DNA from: CADEDV01 sp964412375 | GTDB taxonomy: Bacteria > Bacteroidota > Bacteroidia > Chitinophagales > Chitinophagaceae | Assembly (NCBI GenBank): GCA_964412375.1 | Contig: CAYPOD010000014.1 | Coordinates: 11,343 to 75,342 of the forward strand | Length of the DNA stretch: 64,000 nt | Direction of reading: 5' to 3' | Shown here: positions 26,833 through 35,574 of the stretch, piece by piece | How the letters are laid out: each line of letters opens with the position of its first letter | Numbering within the stretch: position 1 is the first letter of the stretch | The notes under the pieces: generated by a model | What the model saw: the letters and a program-made list of their open reading frames with translations, nothing else | Databases searched by the model: none | Told to the model about the DNA's origin: nothing | Made by a program: the position numbers and the translations under genes

Positions 26833-26850
26833 TGTAACACCCGGGTGTTA
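26833..26850 (-). promoter_or_regulatory. Putative operator with perfect 16-base palindrome upstream of the sensor kinase
   Basis: TAACACCCGGGTGTTA (26835-26850) is a perfect palindrome, extended by TG on one side. Part of it recurs at 24010-24024 upstream of the secreted trio. It is not a terminator: no T run follows, and it lies upstream of the kinase gene. A dimeric regulator site is the best reading. Confidence 0.5.
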
Positions 26851-26890
26851 TTTGCGGAATGCAAAATTGAAGATTCAGCGGACCGGTTTT

Positions 26891-26931
26891 AAAACGAAAG
26901 GGCTGTCTCGTTTAAACAGCCCTTTTCGTTT
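26891..26931 (-). terminator. Terminator of the M19-like amidohydrolase gene
   Basis: A stem of about 14 base pairs (AAACGAAAAGGGCTGT with ACAGCCCTTTCGTTT, one bulge) starts within the stop codon region. The minus-strand 3' side is T-rich. It separates this gene from the sensor-kinase operon. Confidence 0.8.
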
Positions 26932-29284
26932 ATCTCGGTGCCAGTGTCACATTCACCGGTTTTAATTCAATTCTCACAATTCTTGTATCGCAATTGCAAT
27001 TATTGTCGGTGCTGATGTCTGCACCGCCTGTGTCGCCGACAACAACCATCAGGGAAACAGGTCCGCTGGCGGGGGTCACCACATGTTCATCGCCATCGCA
27101 GCCGCCAAACACTTCATTACGGCCACCGCCGGATAATACCCTGTCAAATGTGGAAGTTGTGGGTGAATTAATACGGGTATATTTCATTCCGGCAGGAGCA
27201 GGATCGCCAATGTTGACAGTCCAGGAGCCTCTTACTTCCGAACCATCACCACCGGTTTCCTTTGCATTGAATGTAACAACAGCCTGCAGGTTGGTGCCAT
27301 CAGGACTGATCTTTAACGTGATGCTGCCTTTGATTTGAGGGCCATTGCCGCCAAACTCATGATCTCCGGCCACCTTCTGAAAAGGGCAGAGGTTGCTGAT
27401 GGCAGGAATACTGTATGTATAAGTTCCGCCAACCGGTGCATTGCTGATTGTCTTTGATGCCGTTTCACATTTTTGCCACATCTGCGCAAAATATTCTGCT
27501 GATTTCATCATGTTATTCACCACATCAGTTCCGCCTGCAGAGGTTTTTACATCATAGAAAAATTCAGGCATCAGGCCATAATGAGAAACGCCGCCTTCCT
27601 TAATATAATCCCATTTGCGGCTGCTGCCCACAATACCGCTTTTCGTTTTGATGGGAGAATCTCTGAAGAAGCCGGTATAAAAAGACTGGCTTGAGCTTTC
27701 TGTTTTGCTTCTCAGGTGTTTGGGTAGTGGTTCAAATCCATTTACATCTGTTCCGATGCCAACACCTTTTCCACCCATTGCATTCCAAACGGCCCGATAG
27801 TTTTGTACAAACTCATCGGGTGTGGCATGTGCAGTGCCCAGGCCAAACATGCCGCCAAGTTTGGCAAGCCTCCTGACCAGGTAATCAGGAGCGTTTCTTT
27901 CATTACCATTATTACCGCGGATTCCATTGTGTCCCATCACCAGCGGATAGCCACCTGTAATTTTTTCTGCTCTTTCAATCACTGCTGTTTGTGATAATTC
28001 AGACATATGATCAATGTCAATGATCATTCCCAGTTTCATCATTTCAGTAATGGCTACATCACCAAGGTTGGTGACACCCAAACTGTTTACATGCCCGCCG
28101 CCAACAAATTTGTAGGTGTCAAACTCTACTGAAGGGCTCATAATGTTCAGCACTTTTTCATAGCTGCCGCAGCAACGAACTTTTCCGGGAGGCGGAAAAC
28201 ATTTTATCGCATCATTAAAACATGGTGCAGGAATTTGTCCCAGTCCTTCGAGAAAACCACGGAGCCCGAGGATCAGACCATTTTCCATACCTAGCGGGCC
28301 GTCGGTCATATTGGCCCGGTATCTTAGTTTCGGGTCTTTGCTGGATGTTACCCGGTAATGATAGCCATTGCCATGTTTGTTGGCAAAGTTGAACAGCATA
28401 CTATACACGGCAGCACCTCCAAAACTGTTGTCAATAAGATGTATGGGAAAAGCGTAGCGGATACCTTTTGAATAAAGCCTTCTTATTTCTGCTCTAACCG
28501 TATTCGCATTTGTCGTCACTCCGGGTTTTCCAAAGTTGCCGATCTTGTCAACTTCCATCCCCAAAACAACCGCCAGTTTATTATTACCAACAATTCTTCT
28601 TACATCGGCTGCTGAATAGGCAACTTCCATAAAATCTTTGTGACGATTGACAAAAGAGACTGTTTCATCAATTTGCACATCGGCAACCGATTTGTCATCA
28701 TAAGGAGGATCTCCATTGATGATCTCAGCCAACAGCTCGCTGTTTACCGTTAATGCCACCATCACTCTCAGCCCGCCTTCATAAGCTCTTTTGATCCATT
28801 CCCACCACATCTGCTGGTGAAGAATGGAACTCTGGTGCGGCCAATAGGCCAAATCAGGATAACCGGCATGATGATGATCGCCATGCGGATTATCAGATTT
28901 AAAAACAAAATCACCATCCAGTGCATAGTTGATGATTCCGGCCCGCAGGTAATCACCACAACCGTTATCAACACCCCATCCGCCATGGGTGGAATTGCAA
29001 TGACCCAACGCATCCCCTGCTGTTTTTGCACGATAAGCAGAGCCATTACAGTCTCTTGTTCCGGCAGGAATGATGCAACCGATATCCGGTGCACCATGCA
29101 TAGCTTTGCGGCCAAACCCGAGATAGCTCATTGGATGGGTGTGCATATCCACATAACCCGTAAGTTCTTTTTGAAGCTTGATCATTCCGGGGTTGACATT
29201 TATAAGCGGTTTGAATCTGGTTGTGTCAACCTGAGCTTTCAGAACGGAGCTGATAAGAAGTACTGAAAAAAAGAGGCATTTCAT
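26930..29284 (-). CDS. Exported M19-like dipeptidase/amidohydrolase with C-terminal extension
   Basis: 784 residues with a signal peptide ending SSVLKAQ. The catalytic barrel shows DMHTHPMSY (metal HxH), VLGMEVDKIGNF, MIIDIDHMSELS, VMGHNGIRG and GIGTDVNGFE, the ligand order of membrane dipeptidases and related amidohydrolases. Many Cys residues (GCIIPAGTRDCNG, KVRCCGSY) suggest disulfide bonds in the periplasm. The last ~150 residues form a beta-rich domain after ISNAPVGGTYTYSIPAI. The family is larger than typical M19 (about 350-450). Substrate unknown. Transcribed alone with a terminator at its end. Confidence 0.78.
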   Translation of the reverse strand: MKCLFFSVLLISSVLKAQVDTTRFKPLINVNPGMIKLQKELTGYVDMHTHPMSYLGFGRKAMHGAPDIGCIIPAGTRDCNGSAYRAKTAGDALGHCNSTHGGWGVDNGCGDYLRAGIINYALDGDFVFKSDNPHGDHHHAGYPDLAYWPHQSSILHQQMWWEWIKRAYEGGLRVMVALTVNSELLAEIINGDPPYDDKSVADVQIDETVSFVNRHKDFMEVAYSAADVRRIVGNNKLAVVLGMEVDKIGNFGKPGVTTNANTVRAEIRRLYSKGIRYAFPIHLIDNSFGGAAVYSMLFNFANKHGNGYHYRVTSSKDPKLRYRANMTDGPLGMENGLILGLRGFLEGLGQIPAPCFNDAIKCFPPPGKVRCCGSYEKVLNIMSPSVEFDTYKFVGGGHVNSLGVTNLGDVAITEMMKLGMIIDIDHMSELSQTAVIERAEKITGGYPLVMGHNGIRGNNGNERNAPDYLVRRLAKLGGMFGLGTAHATPDEFVQNYRAVWNAMGGKGVGIGTDVNGFEPLPKHLRSKTESSSQSFYTGFFRDSPIKTKSGIVGSSRKWDYIKEGGVSHYGLMPEFFYDVKTSAGGTDVVNNMMKSAEYFAQMWQKCETASKTISNAPVGGTYTYSIPAISNLCPFQKVAGDHEFGGNGPQIKGSITLKISPDGTNLQAVVTFNAKETGGDGSEVRGSWTVNIGDPAPAGMKYTRINSPTTSTFDRVLSGGGRNEVFGGCDGDEHVVTPASGPVSLMVVVGDTGGADISTDNNCNCDTRIVRIELKPVNVTLAPR

Positions 29285-29491
29285 ATAGGAGGTTTTAATT
29301 AATTGGTCTCCTAATTTATTTATTCTTTTTTTGATTTTTTAATATGTGGATAAAGAAAGTCTGGCGTTACAATCATGCTGTTCAACGTGAACGTTCAGCA
29401 ACAGAAATATTTTACATCGATATTTTCATTCGTTTTTCTTTCATAATATTGTTTGCGGGTAACTGTATTTCTTTACTTCACCTCTGTTAGT

Positions 29492-29980
29492 ATGCGGATA
29501 TTTTTTTTGGCTATCTTTTTCTCTTTAACCGGTATATCCCTTGCACAGGATAAAACCCTTTTGCAAAAACAGCTGATGGAAATCATGCTCGATTTTCCCA
29601 ATCAGTTCAGGAACCTGAAGCAACCAAAGGACAGCTTTTTCTTAAAATTCAGAATTTCGGGAACTACAGATGATCCAATAGTCATGGGAGCCGGAAAGGG
29701 AACCTATATCAGTGCATTTCTGAGCACTCCCCAAACTGATGAAGAAGCCAAAACTCTTTTTGAAAAATGGTCGGCTTTGATCAGTTCCATTGATTTTAAC
29801 GGAGCCGTATTGACGGCAAAAGATTGCAAAAAGGACAAGTATGGTGTATACTGCCGTGCATGGAAACTGGACAATTCAAAAAACAATATTGACCCCAGGT
29901 ATGTGGACTTTACAATAGAAATTGATATAATAAAAATAAGGACTGCTTTTGCTGCAGGTCTCAAAATTGGAAACCTCTGA
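29492..29980 (+). CDS. Hypothetical exported protein
   Basis: 162 residues from the ATG at 29492, which starts a signal peptide (RIFFLAIFFSLTGISLAQ). An in-frame TTG at 29453 gives an implausible N-terminus. The mature domain is alpha/beta, with two Cys (KDCKKDKYGVYCRAW), and an FPNQFRNLKQPKDSFFLKF segment. I do not recognise the family. The methyltransferase gene starts three bases after the stop, so they form an operon. Confidence 0.65.
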   Translation: MRIFFLAIFFSLTGISLAQDKTLLQKQLMEIMLDFPNQFRNLKQPKDSFFLKFRISGTTDDPIVMGAGKGTYISAFLSTPQTDEEAKTLFEKWSALISSIDFNGAVLTAKDCKKDKYGVYCRAWKLDNSKNNIDPRYVDFTIEIDIIKIRTAFAAGLKIGNL

Positions 29981-29983
29981 ATT

Positions 29984-30790
29984 ATGACTCACCACGATAA
30001 CCAAACCTATTTTGACGCTAATAAAGCACTCTGGAACCAGCGAACTGTTGTTCACAGGGACTCTTCGTTTTATAACCTGGAGGGGTTTAAAAAAGGAGAA
30101 TCTGTATTAACCCCCATCGAGTTGAAGGAGGTAGGTGATGTAAAAGGAAAATCATTGCTTCATCTGCAATGTCATTTTGGGATGGATAGTTTGGATTGGG
30201 CAAGAAGAGGTGCTAAGGTAACCGGAATTGACCTGAGTGATGAAGCCATCAGGCTGGCAAAAGAAATAAATGATGAATTGGGTCTTGATGCTACATTCAT
30301 ATGCTGCAATGTACTGGATACTTCCCGGCATGTGCAGGAGCAATTTGATATTGTATTCACTTCTTATGGTACCATTGGCTGGTTGCCCGACCTGGAACCC
30401 TGGGCTCAAATGATCGCAGAAAGATTAAAGACAGGAGGCGTTTTTTACATTGCGGAGTTTCATCCCGTGGTCTGGATGTTTGATGATGATTTCACCCATA
30501 TCAAATACTCCTATGAGAACCGGGAACTGATCGTTACTGAAAACAACGGCACTTATACCGACCGTGATGCGGACATTAAAGGAAAAGAATACAGCTGGAA
30601 CCACAGCATCAGCGAAGTGCTGAATGCCCTGATCGGGGCAGGGTTGAGCATAACATCATTCAATGAATTCATGTATTCACCCTATCCATGTTTTAATAAT
30701 GTGACAGAAACGGCCGATGGGAACTGGCATATCAAAGGCATGGAAGGAAAGATACCAATGGTCTATTCAATCAGGGCGGTCAAACAATAG
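29984..30790 (+). CDS. Class I SAM-dependent methyltransferase
   Basis: 268 residues. Motif I reads LLHLQCHFGMDSLDWA, followed by GIDLSDEAIRLAKE and FDIVFTSYGTIGWL, consistent with a small-molecule methyltransferase. The C-terminal part has EFHPVVWMFDDDF and YSWNHSISEVLNALIGAGL, typical of a Bacteroidota clade of unknown substrate. Cytosolic. It overlaps nothing and ends just before the pyrH promoter. Confidence 0.85.
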   Translation: MTHHDNQTYFDANKALWNQRTVVHRDSSFYNLEGFKKGESVLTPIELKEVGDVKGKSLLHLQCHFGMDSLDWARRGAKVTGIDLSDEAIRLAKEINDELGLDATFICCNVLDTSRHVQEQFDIVFTSYGTIGWLPDLEPWAQMIAERLKTGGVFYIAEFHPVVWMFDDDFTHIKYSYENRELIVTENNGTYTDRDADIKGKEYSWNHSISEVLNALIGAGLSITSFNEFMYSPYPCFNNVTETADGNWHIKGMEGKIPMVYSIRAVKQ

Positions 30791-30800
30791 TCAATTCCCC

Positions 30801-30808
30801 TATCTTCG
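30801..30808 (+). promoter_or_regulatory. -7 promoter box of pyrH
   Basis: TATCTTCG, the same variant as at rplM and recR, 22 bases before the pyrH ATG. Predicted leader about 18 bases. Confidence 0.5.
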
Positions 30809-30829
30809 CAGCCAAATAATCTGCTTTGC

Positions 30830-31543
30830 ATGCTTCCCAAATACAAACGTATTCTGCTGAAACTATCGGGTGAGGCCCTTATGGGTGACAAGAGTTTTGG
30901 ATTTGATACAGCAGTTATCAACCAATATGCCCAGGACATTAAATCGGTGACAGAGCTCGGTGTGCAGGTAGCGGTGGTGATTGGGGGTGGCAATATTTAC
31001 CGGGGCATGAATGAGGCAGAAACCGGCATCGAAAGGGCTCACGGTGATTATATGGGCATGCTGGCAACAGTCATCAATGGCATGGCTCTTCAGGCAGGCC
31101 TCGAAAAAGCCGGTGTTTACACCCGCCTCCAGAGTGCCATCAAAATGGAGCAGATTGCCGAACCGTATATCCGCCGCCGTGCCATACGCCACGTAGAGAA
31201 GGGAAGGGTGGTGATCTTTGGCGCCGGAACAGGCAATCCTTATTTCACAACCGATACTGCTGGCTCACTAAGGGCCATTGAGATCAATGCCGATGTGATC
31301 CTGAAAGGCACACGGGTAGATGGCATTTACACAGCTGATCCTGAAAAAGATCCCAAAGCCACGAGGTATAACGTCATTACTTTCCAGGAGTGTTTGGATC
31401 AAAAACTACAGGTGATGGATATGACTGCCTTTACTTTATGTATGGAAAATAACCTGCCTATCATTGTTTTTGATATGAACAAACCGGATAATCTCCGTCG
31501 TGTAGTGACGGGTGAAAAGGTAGGAACCCTGGTGAAAGGGTAG
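30830..31543 (+). CDS. pyrH: UMP kinase
   Basis: 237 residues, full length. UMP kinase phosphorylates UMP to UDP in the cytosol. The amino acid kinase fold is clear: RILLKLSGEALMG, VVIGGGNIYRG, GAGTGNPYFTTDTAGSLRA and VDGIYTADPEKDPKA. The hexameric family does not share ancestry with eukaryotic UMP/CMP kinases. It usually follows tsf and precedes frr. Here it is separated from tsf by 8.7 kb of accessory genes and no frr follows. Confidence 0.96.
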   Translation: MLPKYKRILLKLSGEALMGDKSFGFDTAVINQYAQDIKSVTELGVQVAVVIGGGNIYRGMNEAETGIERAHGDYMGMLATVINGMALQAGLEKAGVYTRLQSAIKMEQIAEPYIRRRAIRHVEKGRVVIFGAGTGNPYFTTDTAGSLRAIEINADVILKGTRVDGIYTADPEKDPKATRYNVITFQECLDQKLQVMDMTAFTLCMENNLPIIVFDMNKPDNLRRVVTGEKVGTLVKG

Positions 31544-31677
31544 TCATTCGTATTTTTCCTATTTATTTTCTCAGGCTATCGGCTATCTTGCAGTCTTTCC
31601 TGTTCCCGCCTGTGAAGAACTGCAAACCGAAATCCCGTATTTTTTTCATAGCTTCCAAAAACTGACTGAACACAGGT

Positions 31678-32688
31678 ATGCCTGAACTTACGCTATCCAT
31701 TATTGAGATCATTGTGCTGATGCTGGGTGCCATAATATTAGGCATTACCATTCATTTCTTTATCGTCAGCCGTCGCAACCTGAAGCCCACACCGGCCAAT
31801 GGCCAGGAAAAGATCACCCGTGAAGCCAGCGAATGGAAAGCCAAATACCTGACAGAGATAGAAATGAAAGACAGGGAATTGGCCAGCCTGCGGGACCAGG
31901 TAGAAGAAGAAAGAGAAAATACCAGGATATATGAGATAGAAGCGGAAGAGCTTCGACAGAAGAATAAAAACATGCAGGCATTGCTTTCCCTGCAAAATAA
32001 TGCGGCTGTTTCTACCAAGGCCAGCATTGCCGAACAACTGAAACAAACCTACGACGGACTTTCAGCACAAAATGAAAAGATCAATGCCCTGATTGAACAG
32101 ATAGGTATGTTCAAAGAAACGGAGGAAAAAATTCAGCAACTCAGCAGTGAAAACGAGGAGTTGTTCAGAGAGGTGGGAGAATTGAAACTGAAACTTTCCG
32201 CCAAGGAAGGAGAGATTGCAGGCATTCGCCAAAAAGCCCATCTCACCAAAGAAATGAGTTCGCTCCTGGACAACGCATATACTGAATTCAGTGCTTTGCA
32301 AACCAAGCTGGAGAAACTGGAAGCAGAAGCTTCATCATCCAGGATGCTGCGGATGGAATATGAGAACCTGAAAGAAGAAAGCCTGAAACTGGCAAGAGAT
32401 TTTGAAAGCACAAAACAGAAAATGAATGCTGCTGTATCGGAAAACCAGGAGTTGAAAACAAAACTTACCCAATCAGAAGATAAACTCAGGGAGTCAGAGT
32501 TTCAACGCCAGCAACTACAGAAAAATCTTGCCTACCTCGAAGGAGTGACCAGCGAAATGGATTCCGTCACAGATGCCAACAAAAGGCTCGAAGCGCAGAT
32601 AAAAAGAATTGGTGAACTGGAAAGCATGCTGAATGTGATGGCTGAGGAACGGGAACAGATGATCAGGCGACATGCAGGCAGCGAATAA
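31678..32688 (+). CDS. Membrane-anchored coiled-coil protein
   Basis: 336 residues: a single N-terminal membrane helix (IIEIIVLMLGAIILGITIHFFIV) followed by a nearly unbroken coiled coil from about residue 45 to the end, very rich in Glu, Gln, Lys and Leu. No enzymatic motif. Such proteins are often scaffolds or cell-division/envelope tethers, but I cannot assign one. A terminator follows. Confidence 0.7.
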   Translation: MPELTLSIIEIIVLMLGAIILGITIHFFIVSRRNLKPTPANGQEKITREASEWKAKYLTEIEMKDRELASLRDQVEEERENTRIYEIEAEELRQKNKNMQALLSLQNNAAVSTKASIAEQLKQTYDGLSAQNEKINALIEQIGMFKETEEKIQQLSSENEELFREVGELKLKLSAKEGEIAGIRQKAHLTKEMSSLLDNAYTEFSALQTKLEKLEAEASSSRMLRMEYENLKEESLKLARDFESTKQKMNAAVSENQELKTKLTQSEDKLRESEFQRQQLQKNLAYLEGVTSEMDSVTDANKRLEAQIKRIGELESMLNVMAEEREQMIRRHAGSE

Positions 32689-32715
32689 TGATGTATGACA
32701 AAAATCATAAGCAAG

Positions 32716-32738
32716 AGACCCCGCCCGGGGTCTTTTTT
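32716..32738 (+). terminator. Terminator after the coiled-coil gene
   Basis: AGACCCC pairs with GGGGTCT (loop of four) and is followed by a run of T. It lies just after the stop of the gene at 32688. Confidence 0.85.
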
Positions 32739-32762
32739 CATTCAGGAAGATGGGAAAGCCGT

Positions 32763-32770
32763 TAATTTTG
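32763..32770 (+). promoter_or_regulatory. -7 promoter box of pdxH
   Basis: TAATTTTG matches TAnnTTTG exactly and lies 22 bases before the ATG at 32792. The terminator just upstream fits a new transcript starting here. Confidence 0.55.
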
Positions 32771-32791
32771 AACTTCTAAAAATTGTGAGCT

Positions 32792-33436
32792 ATGCAGGAA
32801 AGCATTGCCGGTATCCGGAAAAATTATTCGCAAAAAACGCTGACCGAAACTGAGGTGGCAGCTGATCCCATTGCCCAGTTTTCTTTGTGGTGGGATGAGG
32901 CTGTGGCTTCAGCTGTTGACGAAGTAAATGCGATGACATTGGCTACCTGCTCTGCAGACGGGTTTCCGTCAGCCCGTATTGTGCTACTGAAAGATTTTAA
33001 TAAAGACGGGTTTTCATTTTTCACCAATTACAACAGTTTCAAAGGGCAACAACTGGCTGAGAACCCTAAAGCCTGTCTTGTTTTTTTCTGGAAAGAACTG
33101 GAAAGGCAGGTGCGCATCACCGGGCTGATCGAAAAATTAGATGCTGCTGTCAACGATGCTTATTTTCATTCAAGGCCTGAAGGCAGCCGGATAGGCGCTG
33201 TTGCTTCTCCGCAAAGCCAGGTGATACCCGGAAGGGAATGGTTGGATGATCAATTTAAACAGGTGGAGCAATCTGCCGGCCATGGAGGCATTGATAGGCC
33301 AGATCATTGGGGCGGCTATTTAGTGAAGCCGGTGATCGTTGAATTCTGGCAAGGCAGGCCCAGCCGTTTACACGACAGGATACAATACAGTTTACTGGAA
33401 AACGGGGATTGGAAAATTGAGCGGTTAGCTCCCTGA
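32792..33436 (+). CDS. pdxH: Pyridoxamine 5'-phosphate oxidase
   Basis: 214 residues. This FMN enzyme oxidises pyridoxamine- or pyridoxine-phosphate to pyridoxal phosphate. The N-terminal segment RKNYSQKTLTETEVAADPI, FPSARIVLLKDFNKDGFSFFTNYNSFKGQQL, ACLVFFWKELERQVRITG and the C-terminal VKPVIVEFWQGRPSRLHDRIQY are family hallmarks. Full length and single gene. Confidence 0.96.
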   Translation: MQESIAGIRKNYSQKTLTETEVAADPIAQFSLWWDEAVASAVDEVNAMTLATCSADGFPSARIVLLKDFNKDGFSFFTNYNSFKGQQLAENPKACLVFFWKELERQVRITGLIEKLDAAVNDAYFHSRPEGSRIGAVASPQSQVIPGREWLDDQFKQVEQSAGHGGIDRPDHWGGYLVKPVIVEFWQGRPSRLHDRIQYSLLENGDWKIERLAP

Positions 33437-33450
33437 CAGAAATGATAGAT

Positions 33451-33495
33451 AAGTTAATAAGCTGACAAGCTGATCCCTCATCAACTTATTAACCT
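33451..33495. repeat. Imperfect inverted repeat between pdxH and THX
   Basis: A 15-base arm (33451-33465) matches the reverse complement of 33481-33495 at 13 positions. It includes a perfect nine-base core GTTAATAAG/CTTATTAAC. It lies in the spacer between the convergent pdxH and THX genes. It may form an RNA stem acting as a weak bidirectional terminator. Confidence 0.45.
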
Positions 33496-33500
33496 GTAAA

Positions 33501-33620
33501 CTACTTACTCTTCTTAGCTGCTGCTTTCTTTTTGGCAGCCGGAGATTTCGCCGGGCGGCTTTTGCCGAATGACCCTTTGAATCTTTTTCCTTTGGCTGTT
33601 TTTTTATCACCTCTTCCCAT
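33501..33620 (-). CDS. 30S ribosomal protein THX
   Basis: A 39-residue, strongly basic protein: it starts MGRGDKKTAKGKRFKGSFGK and ends in a Lys/Ala-rich tail. This is the pattern of bTHX, a small extra protein in the head of the 30S subunit in Thermus and Bacteroidota. The TAG stop is at 33501-33503. It is too short for many gene callers. It has its own position downstream of HU on the same strand, after the HU terminator. Confidence 0.82.
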   Translation of the reverse strand: MGRGDKKTAKGKRFKGSFGKSRPAKSPAAKKKAAAKKSK

Positions 33621-33760
33621 AATGATTTTTTTTATTGTTGCTGCAAAAATAGCGGGTTATACCATTTCAACATTGATTTTAGCAGATTGTTTCGGTAATA
33701 AGCCGGCAGCCAGATGAAACCCGCAAATGGTATCAATTTTATGTCTCCCCGGTTTTATAA

Positions 33761-33800
33761 TTTAAAAAGCTCCGTCTCCGGTTGCAGAGACGAAGCTTTC
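33761..33800 (-). terminator. Terminator of the HU gene
   Basis: A 13-base-pair stem (33766-33778 with 33787-33799, one mismatch) has a run of T on its minus-strand 3' side. It lies between HU and THX. Confidence 0.82.
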
Positions 33801-33821
33801 TAAACAGAGTTGATGGTCTTG

Positions 33822-34091
33822 TCAGAGTTTAGCGGCCAATTCTTTACCAGCTTTGAATTTGGCAACTTTTCTTGCTTTGATCTTGATTACTTCGCCTGTC
33901 TGGGGGTTGCGGCCATTGCGGGCAGCTCTTTTCGAGATAGAAAAAGTACCGAAACCAACAAGAGTAACTTTTCCGCCTGCTTTCAGGGTCTTGGTCACCG
34001 CTTCTACAAATGAATCCAATGCTGCATTGGCCTGTGTCTTCGTGATACCTGCATCATCTGCAACTTTGTTAATTAAATCAGCTTTGTTCAT
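33822..34091 (-). CDS. HU-family DNA-binding protein
   Basis: 89 residues, an exact-length HU/IHF protein. The flexible arm is FSISKRAARNGRNPQTGEVIKI with the RNPxTG motif, and the body has MNKADLINKVADDAGITKTQANAALD. It binds and bends DNA as a dimer and is a nucleoid protein. The following 295 bases up to the DUF4286 gene contain no feature I can support. Confidence 0.95.
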   Translation of the reverse strand: MNKADLINKVADDAGITKTQANAALDSFVEAVTKTLKAGGKVTLVGFGTFSISKRAARNGRNPQTGEVIKIKARKVAKFKAGKELAAKL

Positions 34092-34386
34092 GTTTAAAAG
34101 ATTTTAATGATTGCTAACGGCGGCAAATTTATAGGCTTTTTCATAGCAGCAAAAAAATATTCGTGTCAATAAGTGTTTCCTGCATTCCTGCAAAATCCGC
34201 ACCGGGCAAGCATTTCAGCCGGTTTGTGATTTTATATTTCTCACCCGGATGTAAACCTTCTCGCTGAAAATGGCTGCTGGCAAAGGTTTCAGCCTGCGGT
34301 TAGCAAAACCCAGGCAGGACTATGGTTGGCGGGGAATATACAATTGTTTTGATAGCAGCCCAATCCTGATTTTTTATTTTGCACAC

Positions 34387-34692
34387 TCAATTCACAACCT
34401 GCATCAGGGTGCGGAAAGCAACAAACTGGTCTCCCCATTTTTCAAATCCTTTTTTCCGCATGGTATCAGCAAAATTATTTATATAATGATCATACTGTGC
34501 TTTGTCTTGTGCATGATATTGCACAGCATAGGTGATGCCTTCCTCATCGTCAGCTTCCACTAAGTGAAGAATAACAGCATGGGTGAAACAGCCGGTTCCC
34601 ACCACATCGGGAATATGTTCTTCCCGGAGCCACAGCAACCAGTCTTTGGCAATAGCATGGGTCACTTTAACCGTTACATTATAAATGATCAT
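34387..34692 (-). CDS. DUF4286 family protein
   Basis: 101 residues from MIIYNVTVKVTHAIAKDWLLWLREEHIPDV. The ferredoxin-like, monooxygenase-type fold of DUF4286 fits (EGITYAVQYHAQDKAQYDHYI). Its ATG overlaps the xth stop codon in ATGA form, so the two genes are translationally coupled. Function unknown. Confidence 0.85.
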   Translation of the reverse strand: MIIYNVTVKVTHAIAKDWLLWLREEHIPDVVGTGCFTHAVILHLVEADDEEGITYAVQYHAQDKAQYDHYINNFADTMRKKGFEKWGDQFVAFRTLMQVVN

Positions 34693-35465
34693 TTGTTTCC
34701 AGCCTTTATTTCTAGGTAAACCGGGCAATGATCTGAATGTTTGACATGCGGAAATATATCGGCGTCTTTCAGACTATTTTTCAATGGATCTGTAACGTTG
34801 ATATAATCAATCCGCCAGCCTTTGTTATTTAATCTCACCGAAGGGAAACGCTGGCTCCACCAGCTATAGCGATGAGGTTCAGGATGAAACTTTCGAAAGG
34901 TATCCACCCAGCCGCTGTCAAAAAATTTTGTCATCCATGCTCTTTCCTCTGGTAAAAAGCCGGATGATTTTTTATTTCCCTTAGGATCATGAATATCAAT
35001 TTCCTTATGTGCAATATTGTAGTCGCCACATAAAATGATCTTCGGGTGTTTTTTCTTTAGTTTATTTAACCAGGCATAAAACTCATTCAGCCATCTGTAT
35101 TTAAAATCCTGTCGTTCATCCCCGCTGGTGCCGGAGGGAAAGTAAGCGTTGATCAGCCTTATATCTTTAAAGTCTAACTGTATCACCCTGCCCTCATCAT
35201 CACTTGGTCCATGCCCATTGCCGTATTCAATGTTATCCGGTTTTATTTTGGTAAAGACGGCTACACCGCTGTAACCTTTTTTTTGTGCACTAAACCAAAA
35301 ATCGTGGTAACCCAGGTCCGTGAATATTTTGTGGTCAACATTTTCTTTTTGCGCTTTTGTTTCCTGCACACAGATCACATCGGCAGGATCAGTTTTTAAC
35401 CAGTCAATAAATCCTTTGCTGATCGCTGCCCTGATTCCATTAACATTATAGCTAATAATACGCAT
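34689..35465 (-). CDS. xth: Exodeoxyribonuclease III / AP endonuclease
   Basis: 258 residues. ExoIII-type base-excision-repair enzyme: MRIISYNVNGIRAAISKGF with the metal-binding Asn, VICVQETKAQ (catalytic Glu), LINAYFPSG, CGDYNIAHKEIDIHDPK and the C-terminal KHSDHCPVYLEI with the catalytic Asp-His pair. It cleaves the backbone at abasic sites and removes 3' blocks. First gene of a two-gene unit with DUF4286. Confidence 0.95.
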   Translation of the reverse strand: MRIISYNVNGIRAAISKGFIDWLKTDPADVICVQETKAQKENVDHKIFTDLGYHDFWFSAQKKGYSGVAVFTKIKPDNIEYGNGHGPSDDEGRVIQLDFKDIRLINAYFPSGTSGDERQDFKYRWLNEFYAWLNKLKKKHPKIILCGDYNIAHKEIDIHDPKGNKKSSGFLPEERAWMTKFFDSGWVDTFRKFHPEPHRYSWWSQRFPSVRLNNKGWRIDYINVTDPLKNSLKDADIFPHVKHSDHCPVYLEIKAGNK

Positions 35466-35574
35466 AACCGGGTGAATTGCCTTAATTTAGTAATGCCACC
35501 GGTTACACGGTCATTATTGTTACATCTTCTGTGTAGCCGGTGGTGTATTTTTTCATGGCAATATACAGCATACT

